DNA of 64,000 nucleotides from the NCBI GenBank assembly GCA_016712665.1, contig JADJQP010000005.1, positions 124,001 to 188,000 on the forward strand, written 5' to 3'. A model generated the notes under the pieces. It did no database searches and had not been told where the DNA came from. It was given only the letters and a program-made list of their open reading frames with translations. The position numbers and the translations under genes were made by a program. Origin of the DNA: Bacteroidota bacterium (lineage in GTDB: Bacteria > Bacteroidota > Bacteroidia > Chitinophagales > Chitinophagaceae). Positions 8,950-19,564 of this stretch are shown one piece after another; position 1 is the stretch's first letter, and each line of letters opens with the position of its first letter.

Positions 8950-10554
8950 ATGTTTCAAATCAACAAAATTGCGAAAGATGTTTTAGCAACCTTACTGAGG
9001 TTTCCGGTTCCGATTATAAGCGCGGTTTTGGCATTTGCTTTTATTGTAATAGAAATTCATTGGAACACCAATACGGGTGCCGACAAAAAAGACTTTACCT
9101 ATATTAAACTCTTTTTGGAATGCGTTTCCGGCATTTCCTATTTCATTGCAGTGGACTTCTATTCGGAAGCAAAAAAAATTGAGTGGAGCACCAAAACAGG
9201 ATTGTATATCCTTGGTTTTGTATCATGGGGATGCATTATTATTCCATTACCCCCGGTATGTTTGATTCAGAGCCTGTTTTCGTTTCTAGGTATTTGATTT
9301 TTATCAGTTGCTTCCACCTATTGGTTTCCTGCTTGGCATTTTATCAAAAAAGTGAAATTCAAAATTTTTGGCAATTCAATTACTTTTTATTTATCAAATT
9401 ATTGACGGCCCTTGCCTACACAGCCACCCTCTTTGCCGGATTAGGAAGTGCCTTGCTCGCCATCGACAAATTATTTAAGGTAGATTTAGATCCAAACTAT
9501 TATACCGATTTATTTCTCTTCATTAGGAATCCTGGCGTATTTACTGATTTATCCGATTCGACTAGATGAGAATAATCGAATTATTTACATTTTTTCCAAG
9601 TACTTTTTCTATATTCTATTACCGCTTCTTTCGCTTTATTTTATTGCTATTATCAAGAGGATATTGCCATATGGCATCACTGAGGATCGATACCTCGTAT
9701 TGATGTTAGGGGTTTGGTTATTCATTATTTCAATTTATATCATCATTTCAAAAGTCGATAACATCATCGTGATTCCGGTGAGCTTGTTTTTAATTTTATT
9801 TATTAGTGCCATAGGGCCCTGGGGAATGTTTCAATTAAGTGTACAAAACCAAGTGCGTCGACTGGAGCTCCTATTAAAAAAGAATCATTTATTAGTAGAT
9901 AATAAATTAGTAACCCCAGCAAAAGATTTTAAAATACCTGAAGCGAATGCAAATAGTATTCGATCGATATTAAATTATTTAAATAAAAGAGGTGAAATCA
10001 AACAAATTCAATCTTGGCTCAACGAAAGTGAACAAAAAATACTGGCAGATGCGATTATTAACAATGAACTGAATGCTGTTAATGCCATTTTTACCAATAT
10101 CAACATAACGCAACAAACGGAATATGAACACCTCAAATTCACTCCGAACAGGCGTTTTCTCTATGAAATTCCGATTGCTAGTCATACAAACAGTTTGTTG
10201 GTTTCATTTGATAATAAAGCAGAAGGAGTTTACAAGGCCGCCTGGCTTGATAGTAATTTGTGTATTTTCAAACAAAATGACACCCTGGTGAATCATCCAA
10301 TAATTCCTTTTATTGACTTTTTGAAGAAATGGAGCCTACGGACAGATAGTATTGAATCGAAAAAAAATCCCTTGGACGCAAAGGTTACCATTATTGCCGC
10401 CGATCCTTACAAAGAATATTCGCTGCACAATGATTCATTGACCTTAAGCACTGAACAGTACAAAATATATATCAATTTAATAGAATTTACCAGAAAGGAT
10501 TCTGCCCTACATCTCAACCAAGTACAAGGTCTATTACTGTATCACGAAAACTAA
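8950..10554 (+). CDS. DUF4153 family membrane protein, frameshifted twice
   Basis: About 535 aa after repair. Multiple membrane helices form the first two thirds (FPVPIISAVLAFAFIVI, FNYFLFIKLLTALAYTATLF, LGVWLFIISIYIIIS). A soluble C-terminal domain of about 220 aa follows. The sequence PIRLDENNRIIYIFSKYF linking the parts is typical of DUF4153. The frame breaks near 9254, where a C is missing from a CCCCC run, and near 9525, where an extra A gives ATTAGGA; repair gives one continuous protein. The function of DUF4153 is unknown. It is convergent with atpG, overlapping 4 nt. Confidence 0.72.
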
Positions 10555-11429
10555 CCTTGTAACGCAGCCGCACCACTTACTATTTCGGTAAGTTCGGTAG
10601 TAATGGCTGCTTGTCTTGCTCTATTGTACGAAATGCGTAATGAGCGAAGCAATTCTTCAGCATTTTCAGTGGCCTTATCCATAGCCGTCATACGAGCACC
10701 ATGCTCTGATGCATGACTGTCAAGCAATCCCTTGAAAATTTGCGTATTCAAAATTTTAGGAATTAGCTCATTGATTAAACTCTCTTTTGAAGGTTCAAAA
10801 ATAAAATCTTTATTATTTTTCGATACCGTTTGGGTTTTTGCAATGGGTAAATGTTGCTCACAAACAAATTCTTGCGTAGCTGCATTTTTAAATTTACTAT
10901 ATACAAGTTCTACCCGATCAAATTCTTTGTTGATAAAGGCATTTCGGACATGCTCAGCGGCTTTTCGTACCGCATCGAAACTCAAATCGCTAAAGATATT
11001 CCAATAATTATCGATAATTGGAAAACCATTGCGTTCAAAATTTTCATAAGCCTTTTTTCCCAGTGGTAAAATGGCCACATTGCCCTTAGCATGCTGGGCT
11101 TTGTATTTTTCTTCGATAATGCTTTTCGCCAATTTTATGGAATTTGCATTAAAGGCTCCACACAAACCTCTGTCGCTGGTAATTACAATAAAAAGTACTT
11201 TTTCAATGGGACGTTCAATATTTAAACCACCACCGGCACTACCTTCCACGCTACCAATAATATTCCCTAACATCTCTTGCAATTTCTCTGCATACGGACG
11301 CATTTGAGTGATCGCATCTTGTGCTCTTCGTAATTTAGCAGCACTTACCATCTTCATTGCTTTTGTGATTTGTTGCGTGGTGCCCACTGACTTAATTCGT
11401 AACCGTACTTCCTTTAATTGACCTGACAT
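10551..11429 (-). CDS. atpG: ATP synthase F1 gamma subunit
   Basis: 292 aa, full length and intact. The N-terminal coiled coil (RLRIKSVGTTQQITKAMKMV) and the C-terminal helix (ISYNRARQAAITTELTEIV) are the diagnostic halves of the rotating central stalk. It sits alone with its own -7 box at 11456-11463; the gene upstream on this strand is an unrelated T9SS protein, so it is separated from the rest of the atp genes, at least on this side. Frame and motifs are undamaged. Confidence 0.97.
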   Translation of the reverse strand: MSGQLKEVRLRIKSVGTTQQITKAMKMVSAAKLRRAQDAITQMRPYAEKLQEMLGNIIGSVEGSAGGGLNIERPIEKVLFIVITSDRGLCGAFNANSIKLAKSIIEEKYKAQHAKGNVAILPLGKKAYENFERNGFPIIDNYWNIFSDLSFDAVRKAAEHVRNAFINKEFDRVELVYSKFKNAATQEFVCEQHLPIAKTQTVSKNNKDFIFEPSKESLINELIPKILNTQIFKGLLDSHASEHGARMTAMDKATENAEELLRSLRISYNRARQAAITTELTEIVSGAAALQG

Positions 11430-11455
11430 GTAAACTGGTTTTATTTTATTGGGCG

Positions 11456-11463
11456 CAAAAGTA
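11456..11463 (-). promoter_or_regulatory. -7 element upstream of atpG
   Basis: TACTTTTG on the minus strand (CAAAAGTA on plus) matches TAnnTTTG exactly and lies 26 nt before the atpG ATG. No TTG is at the standard distance. Confidence 0.5.
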
Positions 11464-11545
11464 TAAAACTATTTTCAATGTTTCGGTATTGGCTTGTGAA
11501 ATATATGAAAAAACATTATTTGTTACCCACACTTTATCCATTCTC

Positions 11546-12693
11546 TTATTGAAATTGCAGTACCGTTTTGCTGAGCAAGGATTCATTTCCGAAAACAGAC
11601 AAAATATAAAATCCGGGTATCAACGGGCATTCCTGCCTAATAAAGGTGAAAGACAAATCATTTGGATTTCTGGCAAAAACCAAACGCCCCATATAATCAT
11701 GCAACGTAAGGTTCCGAATCACCTCATTTTCAGAATGTACTTGAAATTCATGCTGAACTACTGTAGGAAAGGTATTAATTCCAGTATATTTTGGGTTGCT
11801 TTGAATGGCAACTACTTTGGAGTAGCCGTACAAAAAATCCTGATCTATCATTTTAAGGCGATAATAATTTATGGCTGCATTTGCTTCCTTGTGCTCAAAA
11901 TGATACTTGTTTGGATCGATGCTAGGTGCCTTTCCGTCAATGTTTGCGATGGATGTAAATAATAGATTGTCAGCACTGTGCTCTAATTCGAAATGAGAAA
12001 AATTGGTTTCATTCGAAGTTTCCCATACTAATCTATTGATATCATTAACTCTGGATCCATAAAATGTTTGAAGATCAACATGTAGTGGCAAACCTGAAGA
12101 AATATCAAGAGACCATCCACCGGCTATTACCCCTGCATCACCAGCACCAAAATCAGCAACAAATAATTTCCAGGTACCATTTGGACTAAGCCCATTAAAA
12201 GTGGAAGCTAAGGTGGCCGTCTGCGGACCAAATGGACCAGGGGCATTATACGTACCTAAACCCGGTGGTGTAGGAGGAGCCGGTGCCGCCCACATATCCC
12301 AAAAATATCCGGTAGGTTTATAGGTTCCATTATTATTCCAAAGGGCATTTGAGGAGAATTGAGTGGCCCCGGCATCAGATATGGTATACGTTAAATTACT
12401 GGCAGACAACCCATCAGCAGTGCCGCTTTGCAATAATAGCGATTCCCCGCTTGGAGCTTGCAAAATGAAACTAACGTCATGAACCCAGGCATGACTCAAA
12501 TTATTAATCTTTACTTTTATACTTGTCACCGAACCGGACATACCACTCACCACTATGGGTGATGGATACAGGTTTGCAGGAGCCATGTCATTTATTGTAA
12601 TGGAATTGACATTGTTAAAAATGGTGGCTTGCACTTTCTGTACGGCAAACTGTAAGACTAAAAGAATGAACAGTAAAGGTATTTTTTTGTCAT
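11546..12693 (-). CDS. Secreted P-domain protein with T9SS sorting domain, frameshift in signal peptide
   Basis: About 382 aa. Residues after the signal form a proprotein-convertase P-domain-like beta-sandwich (KVKINNLSHAWVHDVSFILQ; NGTWKLFVADFGAGDAG). A fibronectin-like region typical of T9SS cargo follows (LETSNETNFSHFELEHS), then a C-terminal type A sorting domain (NTFPTVVQHEFQVHS to the end). An ATG at 12693 begins a good signal peptide, MTKKIPLLFILLVLQFA, but it is in frame only if the A7 run near 12683-12689 is read as A8. It is surface-exposed or secreted; no catalytic domain was found. Confidence 0.72.
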
Positions 12694-12819
12694 GGGGTAG
12701 TGTTTTATTTATTTAAAATATTTTACAATATAGTCCCATTTTTTGAAAAAAAGGAATGTATGAGTATTTAGCTTATAGTGCAAAAATCATTCCTAAAGGT
12801 CAGATTCACAAAAAATACC

Positions 12820-12827
12820 TACTTTTG
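12820..12827 (+). promoter_or_regulatory. -7 element at the ribBA start
   Basis: TACTTTTG matches TAnnTTTG and ends only 4 nt before the ATG at 12832. A transcript from it would be almost leaderless. It argues for the start at 12832 and against the longer frame beginning at 12778. Confidence 0.5.
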
Positions 12828-12831
12828 CACC

Positions 12832-14034
12832 ATGCTAGACAGTATAGAAAGTGCCATTGAGGACATCAAAAAAGGAAAATTGATTATCGTAGTGGACGAT
12901 GAGGATCGCGAAAATGAGGGCGATTTTGTAACAGCTGCCAGAAACGTGACCCCTGAAATCATTACGTTTATGGGTAAAGTGGGTAAGGGTTTAATCTGCG
13001 CCCCATTGATAGAGGACCGATGTGAAGAACTGGAGTTAAACTTGATGGTAAAAGATAATACCGAATTACACCAAACTCCCTTTACGATTTCGGTCGATTT
13101 AATCGGAAACGGCTGCACCACCGGTATCTCATCACATGACCGAGCAAAAACCATTCAAGCACTTATTAATCCGTCTACAAAACCAGCTGATTTGGCCAAA
13201 CCCGGACATATTTTTCCCCTAAAGGCCAAACGCGAAGGCGTACTTCGTAGAGCAGGTCATACAGAAGCAGCCATCGATTTAGCAAAATTAGCCGGATTTG
13301 AACCGGCAGGTGTCATTGTTGAAATAGTAGATGAGGATGGTGAAATGGCTCGACTTCCTCGTTTGAAAGAATTGGCTGCTCAATATGACTTGAAAATTAT
13401 TTCCATAGAAGACTTGATTGAATACCGATTGCGAACCGAAAACCTGGTTGAAGAACAAATTCGTGTCAAAATGCCTACATTATATGGTGATTTTGAATTA
13501 ATTACCTTCAAAAATTTAAAAACCAATGAATTGCATCATGCCTTAAAAAAAGGAGATTGGGAAGAAAGCGAACCGGTAATGCTACGTGTGCACAGTTCTT
13601 GTTTTACAGGTGATATTTTGCATTCATTACGCTGCGACTGTGGTGAACAACTTAAATATGCCATGCAAATGGTAGAAAAAGAAGGAAAGGGACTGGTTTT
13701 ATATATGAATCAAGAAGGTCGTGGCATTGGACTATTAAATAAACTGAAGGCCTATAAATTGCAGGAACAAGGTAGAGATACCGTGGAAGCCAATCTCGAC
13801 TTAGGTTTTGAAATGGACGAAAGAGATTATGGAATTGGTGCTCAAATATTACGCAAACTAAAGGTTCAAAACATCAGACTCATTACCAATAACCCTCGTA
13901 AAAGAGCAGGTCTACTTGGTTATGGACTGGAAATTGTTGAAAATATTCCCATTGAAATGTGTGCCAATCCGCATAATGAAGAATATCTCAAAACAAAACG
14001 AGATAAACTCGGGCATGAAATTATGCAAGGATAG
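12832..14034 (+). CDS. ribBA: Bifunctional DHBP synthase / GTP cyclohydrolase II
   Basis: 400 aa. Residues 1-205 are the RibB half (VDDEDRENEGDFV, acidic metal-binding motif; HIFPLKAKREGVLRRAGHTE). Residues 206-400 are the RibA half: zinc site Cys in SSCFTGDILHSLRCDCGEQ and the loop NQEGRGIGL. It makes 3,4-dihydroxy-2-butanone-4-phosphate from ribulose-5-phosphate and the first pyrimidine intermediate from GTP, the two entry steps of riboflavin synthesis. ribE lies about 14 kb away. No FMN riboswitch is visible upstream. The frame is intact. Confidence 0.97.
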   Translation: MLDSIESAIEDIKKGKLIIVVDDEDRENEGDFVTAARNVTPEIITFMGKVGKGLICAPLIEDRCEELELNLMVKDNTELHQTPFTISVDLIGNGCTTGISSHDRAKTIQALINPSTKPADLAKPGHIFPLKAKREGVLRRAGHTEAAIDLAKLAGFEPAGVIVEIVDEDGEMARLPRLKELAAQYDLKIISIEDLIEYRLRTENLVEEQIRVKMPTLYGDFELITFKNLKTNELHHALKKGDWEESEPVMLRVHSSCFTGDILHSLRCDCGEQLKYAMQMVEKEGKGLVLYMNQEGRGIGLLNKLKAYKLQEQGRDTVEANLDLGFEMDERDYGIGAQILRKLKVQNIRLITNNPRKRAGLLGYGLEIVENIPIEMCANPHNEEYLKTKRDKLGHEIMQG

Positions 14035-14038
14035 AGCT

Positions 14039-14475
14039 TTAAGACAAATTTTTCGTCATTTTTACATGCAGAATACCCACTTCCTCAAATTCAACAAAAT
14101 CTGATTGATAACCCAGCTTTTGATAAAATCCTATGGCTGTTTTTCTGGCATGCAGTTCGGCAATAGTATAATTGTTGAGTGCACAAAAATTTTCGGCATA
14201 GGTCATCAGCATGATTCCAACTCCTTTTTGTTGCATGGTAGTAGCAACAGCCATTTGTCGGATTTTAACGGTAATATGGTCAAGAATTTTCAGCAGTAAA
14301 CAGGCTTGTACTTTTGCTCCATTACAGCAATGACAATGTATTGATCTCGATCTTCCACTAAATCTTCCTCGTACAGATTCAGTCCTAAAGGTTTTCGCAA
14401 AATATCGTTCCGTAAGGCTAAAACCGCCTCGTAAAAAGGAGATGTATAATCTATGATGCTCAACTCAAGTTCCAT
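14039..14475 (-). CDS. GNAT family N-acetyltransferase, frameshifted
   Basis: About 145 aa after repair. The first part starts MELELSIIDYTSPFYEAVLA. The second contains the GNAT acetyl-CoA motif region, IRQMAVATTMQQKGVGIMLM, then FYQKLGYQ near the C-terminus. The first frame ends at a TGA near 14290 right after KPVYC; one missing base in the TGCTG sequence restores it (VYCLKILDHITVKIRQM). It starts 7 bp after the prs stop, so the two are probably co-transcribed. The substrate is unknown. Confidence 0.7.
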
Positions 14476-14482
14476 ACCATGC

Positions 14483-15392
14483 TTATTTTAAGGCTTCAAT
14501 TAAAATGGGGATCAACGATTTCACCAGCAAAATTCATCGCTATACTGTAAACAGGCCGGGTGAGTATTGATACAGGCAACTTGCTTAATAATTCCCTGCT
14601 CTTTTATTCGTTCTAAGGCCTTATTGGTGAAAAGTCCATGTGTGGTGACAGCATAAATATGCTGAGCCCTGCTTCTTGATATGCTTTTGCTGCCTGCATC
14701 AAGGATCCTCCGGTTCGAATCATGTCGTCGTAAATAATCACATTTTGATTTCGCACATCTGCATTAATACCGCTAATGCTGGTTTCATCACCACTTCGGC
14801 GTTGCTTATAGACAAAGGCAGACCGAACCTCCATGTCCATGGCCAGACTTTCGACCCATTTGGCACGACCGGCATCCGTAGAGGCTAGTACAAAATCATG
14901 GCCGCACCAATTGGTGCAAATTTCTGAAATAATAGATTTGCCATACAAGTGATGACAACGAACCTCCTTTTCGAAATAATAGGGTATCCCTTCTGAATGT
15001 AAATCAACCAAATAAATGGAATTAGATGTAGAACCATGAGGAATGGAAGAAAGCAATAAGGCTCGATTTTTGGCTTTTACCACTTCACCGGCTTTCACCG
15101 CCCTTTCCATGGTGGCATATCCAAAATATGGAATGATTATTTTCAATGATTTTGCACCCAATTGTATCAATCCGTTTGCGATATCGTATAGTTCCAAGGT
15201 ATCCTTGTCATTGATGGTGCCGGCAATGAGTACCACCTCTTTTTCTTCCACATCGGTCAAAATCTGCATATACAATTCACCGTCCGGAAAAACCATTGTT
15301 TGGATTTCGCCCAAAGTTACGGAATGGTAATTCGGCAATTCTTTCATTAAATAGTTATAGGATTTGGTTGAAAAAATGATCGGATGGCTCAT
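14483..15392 (-). CDS. prs: Ribose-phosphate pyrophosphokinase family protein, frameshifted
   Basis: About 302 aa after repair. The PRPP-synthetase fold shows GEIQTMVFPDGELYMQI near the start, DLHSEGIPYYFE, and the PRPP loop VIIYDDMIRTGGSLMQAA. The frame breaks at about 14650, where a T is missing from TTT (repair gives SIFYAVTTHGLFTNKALERI), and again near 14527, where a T is missing from TTTT (repair gives DEFLLVKSLIP). The true C-terminus is at 14483. It makes PRPP for nucleotide and amino-acid synthesis. It is a short, divergent member of the family, so a second classical Prs elsewhere would not be surprising. Confidence 0.75.
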
Positions 15393-15730
15393 AACTATTT
15401 ACTTAGAAATTAAAATTTTATTACAGGTTTTGAGATGCAAATCAAAGAACAAATAAACACAAAAAAAAACAAATGAAAGAACCCAGCCTCCAAACAGCAT
15501 TCTTACTAAAAAATAGTGGATAGTTATCAACGATTACATTGTGGATAAATAAATTAAAAAAACCAGCTCAAAGTACTGTGAATGCTACATTCTGATTATT
15601 GTAAAAAGTACCGAAATAATACGAAAAAACACTTGGGAGTTTGTATCTTTGCTCACCTTTCGAAAAGAGGGTTAAACCCTTTACTTATTATTTCTTTTTA
15701 CACAAATAAACGAATTAGACTCAAAAAATT
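15393..15730. other. Divergent promoter region between prs and gyrB
   Basis: 338 bp of A+T-rich DNA without an open frame. On the plus strand TATCTTTG (15644-15651) matches the -7 consensus and would drive gyrB with a leader of about 70 nt. A run of nine A flanked by A-rich repeats lies near 15463-15471. I see no tRNA, terminator or clear minus-strand promoter for prs. Confidence 0.5.
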
Positions 15731-17694
15731 ATGTCAGCAGATCAAGAACAAAACAAAGCAGGTTACGGTGCCGATAGCATACAGGTTTTAGAAGGATTGG
15801 AGGCAGTACGCAAAAGGCCTTCGATGTATATAGGCGACACAGCCGTTAAGGGATTTCATCACCTTGTTTATGAGGTGGTTGATAATTCAATCGATGAGGC
15901 ATTGGCTGGTTATTGCAAAAATATTACTGTTAAGATCTTAAAGGATAATTCCATTTCGGTGGAGGATGATGGTAGAGGTATTCCCACAGCCATGCATACC
16001 AAAGAAAAGCGCAGTGCATTGGAGGTGGTTATGACCGTTTTGCATGCCGGTGGTAAATTTGATAAAGATACCTACAAAGTGTCCGGAGGCTTGCATGGTG
16101 TGGGTGTCAGTTGTGTGAACGCATTGAGCAAATATCTATTAGTAACTGTACAAAGAGACGGTAAAATTTTTGAACAAGAATATAGTTGCGGAGCCCCAAA
16201 ATATCCGGTTCGTGAAATCGGCACTACCGATAAAACCGGTACCAAGGTTGTTTTTACCCCTGATGATAGCATTTTTTCTGTTTCGGTCTATAACTACGAG
16301 ATACTTGCCGCCCGTTTGCGCGAATTGGCCTACCTAAACAAAAAAGTTCGGATTCATCTGTATGATGAGCGTGAGCAAAATGAAGATGGTAGCCCAATCC
16401 ATGATATTTTTTATAGTGAGGGCGGTATCAAAGATTTTATTGTATTACTGGATAAAAATGCTAAAAGAGATCCCTTGCTAACCGAACCCATTAATGTAGA
16501 GGATCACGACAAAACAAATAATGTATCGGTAGAATTGGCCATGATGTATAATACCTCTTACAGCGAAAATATTTTTTCGTATGTAAACAATATCAATACC
16601 ATTGAGGGCGGCACCCATGTGGCTGGTTTTAGAAGGGCCATTACACGTGTTTTTAAGTCGTATGGCGATAAAAATAAATTGTTTGAAAGGGCCAAGGTCG
16701 AAATCGCAGGGATGATTTCAGAGAAGGACTCAGTGTGATTATTTCAGTAAAAGTACCCGAACCGCAATTTGAAGGCCAAACCAAAACCAAACTGGGTAAT
16801 AGCGAGGTTTCAGGAATTGTAGATTCGGCGGTTTCTAAAGTATTGGATGCATTTTTAGAAGAACATCCTAAGGAAGCAAAATTATTATCGATAAAGTCAT
16901 TATTGCTGCGCAAGCGCGACATGCTGCAAGGAAAGCGCGAGAATTGGTGCAGCGAAAAAATGTCTTGACCGGTAGCGGACTTCCCGGTAAACTTGCTGAT
17001 TGCAGCGATAACGATCCGGCAAAATGTGAATTGTATCTGGTGGAAGGTGATTCGGCAGGTGGTACCGCTAAACAAGGTAGAAACAGACAATTTCAAGCCA
17101 TTCTACCTTTACGGGGAAAAATATTAAATGTGGAAAAAGCCATGCCACATAAGGTTTTTGAAAACGAAGAAATTCGAAATATTTATACAGGCTTAGGTGT
17201 TACTATTGGTACAACAGACGACGCAAAAGCATTGAACACTAGTAAGTTACGATATCACAAGCTAATCATCATGACCGATGCGGATGTGGATGGATCGCAT
17301 ATCTCCACGTTGATATTGACCTTTCTGTATCGTTACATGAAAGAGCTGGTAGAGCAAGGATTCGTTTATATTGCCCAACCCCACTCTATTTGGTAAAAAA
17401 GGAAAGGAGCAGGAATATGCCTACGATGAAGAGCATCGAAAATTAATTACCGAAAGACTGTCCGGAGGTAAAGAAGACACCGTACATATTCAACGATACA
17501 AGGGTCTTGGTGAAATGAATGCGGAACAACTCTGGGAAACCACCATGGATCCGGAAAAACGAACCTTAAAACAAGTGACCATTGAAAGTGCTGCGGAAGC
17601 AGACAGTGTATTTGCCATGTTGATGGGCGAAGAAGTTCCTCCTCGTCGCGACTTTATTGAAAAACATGCCAAATACGCAAAAATAGATGTGTAA
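15731..17694 (+). CDS. gyrB: DNA gyrase subunit B, three frameshifts
   Basis: About 654 aa, normal for Bacteroidota GyrB. GHKL ATPase: NSIDEALAGY, DDGRGIPT, GGLHGVGVSCVNALS. TOPRIM: LVEGDSAGGTAKQGRNR and IIMTDADVDGSHI. The C-terminal part ends QRYKGLGEMNAEQLWETTMD and DFIEKHAKYAKIDV. Three single-base losses split it: a G in the GGG near 16710 (repair EIAGDDFREGLSV), an A in AAAA near 16879 (AKIIIDKVIIAA) and a C in CCCC near 17381 (AQPPLYLVKKG). An essential gene with three homopolymer deletions and otherwise perfect conservation points to sequencing error. It introduces negative supercoils with GyrA. Confidence 0.93.
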
Positions 17695-17711
17695 GATTCA
17701 GTAGTCGTTCG

Positions 17712-18945
17712 CTACCATTCTGATATCTCTTGCAGTATTTGATTCAGTTCTTTTCTGTTTTCAAAAAATGAATTGAGCTTCAAAATCACTTTTTCTACCT
17801 CAGCATCCGGGCAGGACGCTCCTGAAGTAATTAGAATAGTTGGATTTGCCTTTTGTGATAAAAAATGATGTGTAATCTGCTCCTGCATGGTATGCAAATT
17901 ATAATGACAAATTGTTTCTTTATCTACAATTTTCGAAGCGTCCTCAATAAAAAATGTGGGTACTGTTTGTTCGCAAAGTTCCACAAGATGCGAGGTATTG
18001 GAACTGTTGTATCCGCCCACTACAATGGCAAGGTCAGCATGTACGGATAGTAGCGATTTTACAGCAGTTTGATTGTCATTGGTAGCATAGCAAAGGGTAT
18101 CTCTGGTATCTGCAAAGCGGCTACCTATCGTATCTGCGTCTAATTGATAGGCATTACGCATCACCTCCTTCAAAAACTGTGTAATTTCTTCGGTATCGCT
18201 GGCCAACATGGTTGTTTGATTCACAACGCCGATTCGCTCAAAGTCCTTACTCACATCAAAACCCACCGAGTACTGCCCTTTAAATTCTTCGTAAAAAGAA
18301 ATTAAGATCAGCAGTTCCGGTAATATATTTTTCAAGCAATCGCGCTTCTTCTAAATTTTTTACCACTACACTAAGCGTATTCTCACTACTATGAGAAAAA
18401 GTGGCACGTGTTTCTTCATGGTTTGGTTTGCCGTGAATAATGATCGTATATCCCTTTTTGCCAATTTGAGCAGAACGGTTCCAAACTTTTTCAACAAATG
18501 GGCAGGTGGTATTGTACTGTATTGGGTCGATTCCGATTGATCGCAATTTTGCCTCTGTTTCTAAGGTAGTGCCAAAAGCCGGAATTATAACAATATCTTC
18601 TGCGTGCAATTCATCCCAGTTGGTATGCATTTCGCCCAACGTATTCATTATAAACTGCACCCCATTTTTACGAAGGTCTGCATTTACCTGCGGGTTATGA
18701 ATCATTTCGCTCAATAAATAAATTCTCCTGCCCGGATTTTCACTAACCGTCCTGAAGGCAATTTCAATGGCATTTTCTACTCCATAGCAAAAGCCAAAAT
18801 GCCTGGCAAGATAAATTTTCAAACTCCCTAAATCCAAATAGGTGGGTTTAAAATCTTTCTTCAGTGGATCTTGTTGCTTCCGCTTGCTTTTAATGGCGCT
18901 AATTAGTGGGCTTCGGTAAAATTCGGGAATCGCAAAGCTTTTCAT
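17712..18945 (-). CDS. ispH: 4-hydroxy-3-methylbut-2-enyl diphosphate reductase, frameshifted
   Basis: About 410 aa; the N-terminal extension of about 45 aa before ARHFGFCYGVENAI is common in Bacteroidota. Fe-S ligands lie in FGFCYGV, NTTCPFVEKVW and TSGASCPD. The HGKPNHEETRAT segment carries the conserved His and Glu. It makes IPP and DMAPP in the last MEP-pathway step. The frame breaks near 18297 at a T-run; removing one T joins ADLNFF to YEEFKGQYSVG. It is convergent with gyrB. The -7 box is at 18969-18976. Confidence 0.9.
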
Positions 18946-18968
18946 CTATTGATTAAAATTATTCAACG

Positions 18969-18976
18969 CAAATGTA
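18969..18976 (-). promoter_or_regulatory. -7 element upstream of ispH
   Basis: TACATTTG on the minus strand (CAAATGTA on plus) matches TAnnTTTG and lies 23 nt before the ispH ATG. The -33 box is not evident. Confidence 0.45.
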
Positions 18977-19041
18977 GAAAAGTGTTTCTTGCGAATAGGA
19001 ATAAATGTATTAAAATTTACTATATTTGTAAAAAATACTTG

Positions 19042-19524
19042 ATGCCCACCGGTAACTATACTAAATACCTACTGCTACTATTAATCTGCACGATTTCATT
19101 TACTGCAGATGCAAAGCGAAAAAAAAGAAAAAAGAAAAAGGCAAAAACGACTGTTATAGCCACCACGGTGACTGGCGATAGCAGCAAGGTGGCTCCGCTC
19201 CCAAAAACAAATACACCAGTACAGATAATAAAGGAAGATAATAAAGAAATTAAACTTGCGCAATTAGTAGTGTCCTTTGCTAGCATGGGCGCCGGTATCG
19301 ATGCTAAAGCCCAGCAAAAATTTCTTGAGCATATTGGCTGGTTCAATGAGAAACATCATATTGAACTGATGTTTGATAAAAAATCGTGGGGACGAGAAGG
19401 TGAAATAGACTATTGCTTTTATGGCAACAACGAAATTCTCATGCCCACTTTATATAAAGAATTAAAAGAAAAACTCGCCACCGGCACCAAAGTCTTTGTG
19501 AAACAAAATTTTCCCTGTAAATAA
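19042..19524 (+). CDS. Exported protein of unknown function
   Basis: 160 aa from ATG 19042. A longer in-frame start at 18949 is unlikely because TATATTTG, a perfect -7 element at 19021-19028, lies inside it. Signal peptide (YTKYLLLLLICTISFTADA), then a very basic stretch KRKKRKKKKAKT. The C-terminal domain of about 90 aa is compact (LVVSFASMGAGIDAKAQQKF; WGREGEIDYCFYG). I do not recognise the family; the C-terminal region looks conserved and may be enzymatic or ligand-binding. It stands between ispH and the metalloprotease gene. Confidence 0.6.
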   Translation: MPTGNYTKYLLLLLICTISFTADAKRKKRKKKKAKTTVIATTVTGDSSKVAPLPKTNTPVQIIKEDNKEIKLAQLVVSFASMGAGIDAKAQQKFLEHIGWFNEKHHIELMFDKKSWGREGEIDYCFYGNNEILMPTLYKELKEKLATGTKVFVKQNFPCK

Positions 19525-19564
19525 ATACACTATTAAATAAACAAAATACAATTAACTTTATAAA

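Noticed and set aside
15731..17694. Programmed frameshifting or intein in gyrB
   Set aside because: No intein blocks, no slippery-site/pseudoknot pattern; three separate one-base homopolymer losses fit sequencing error better.
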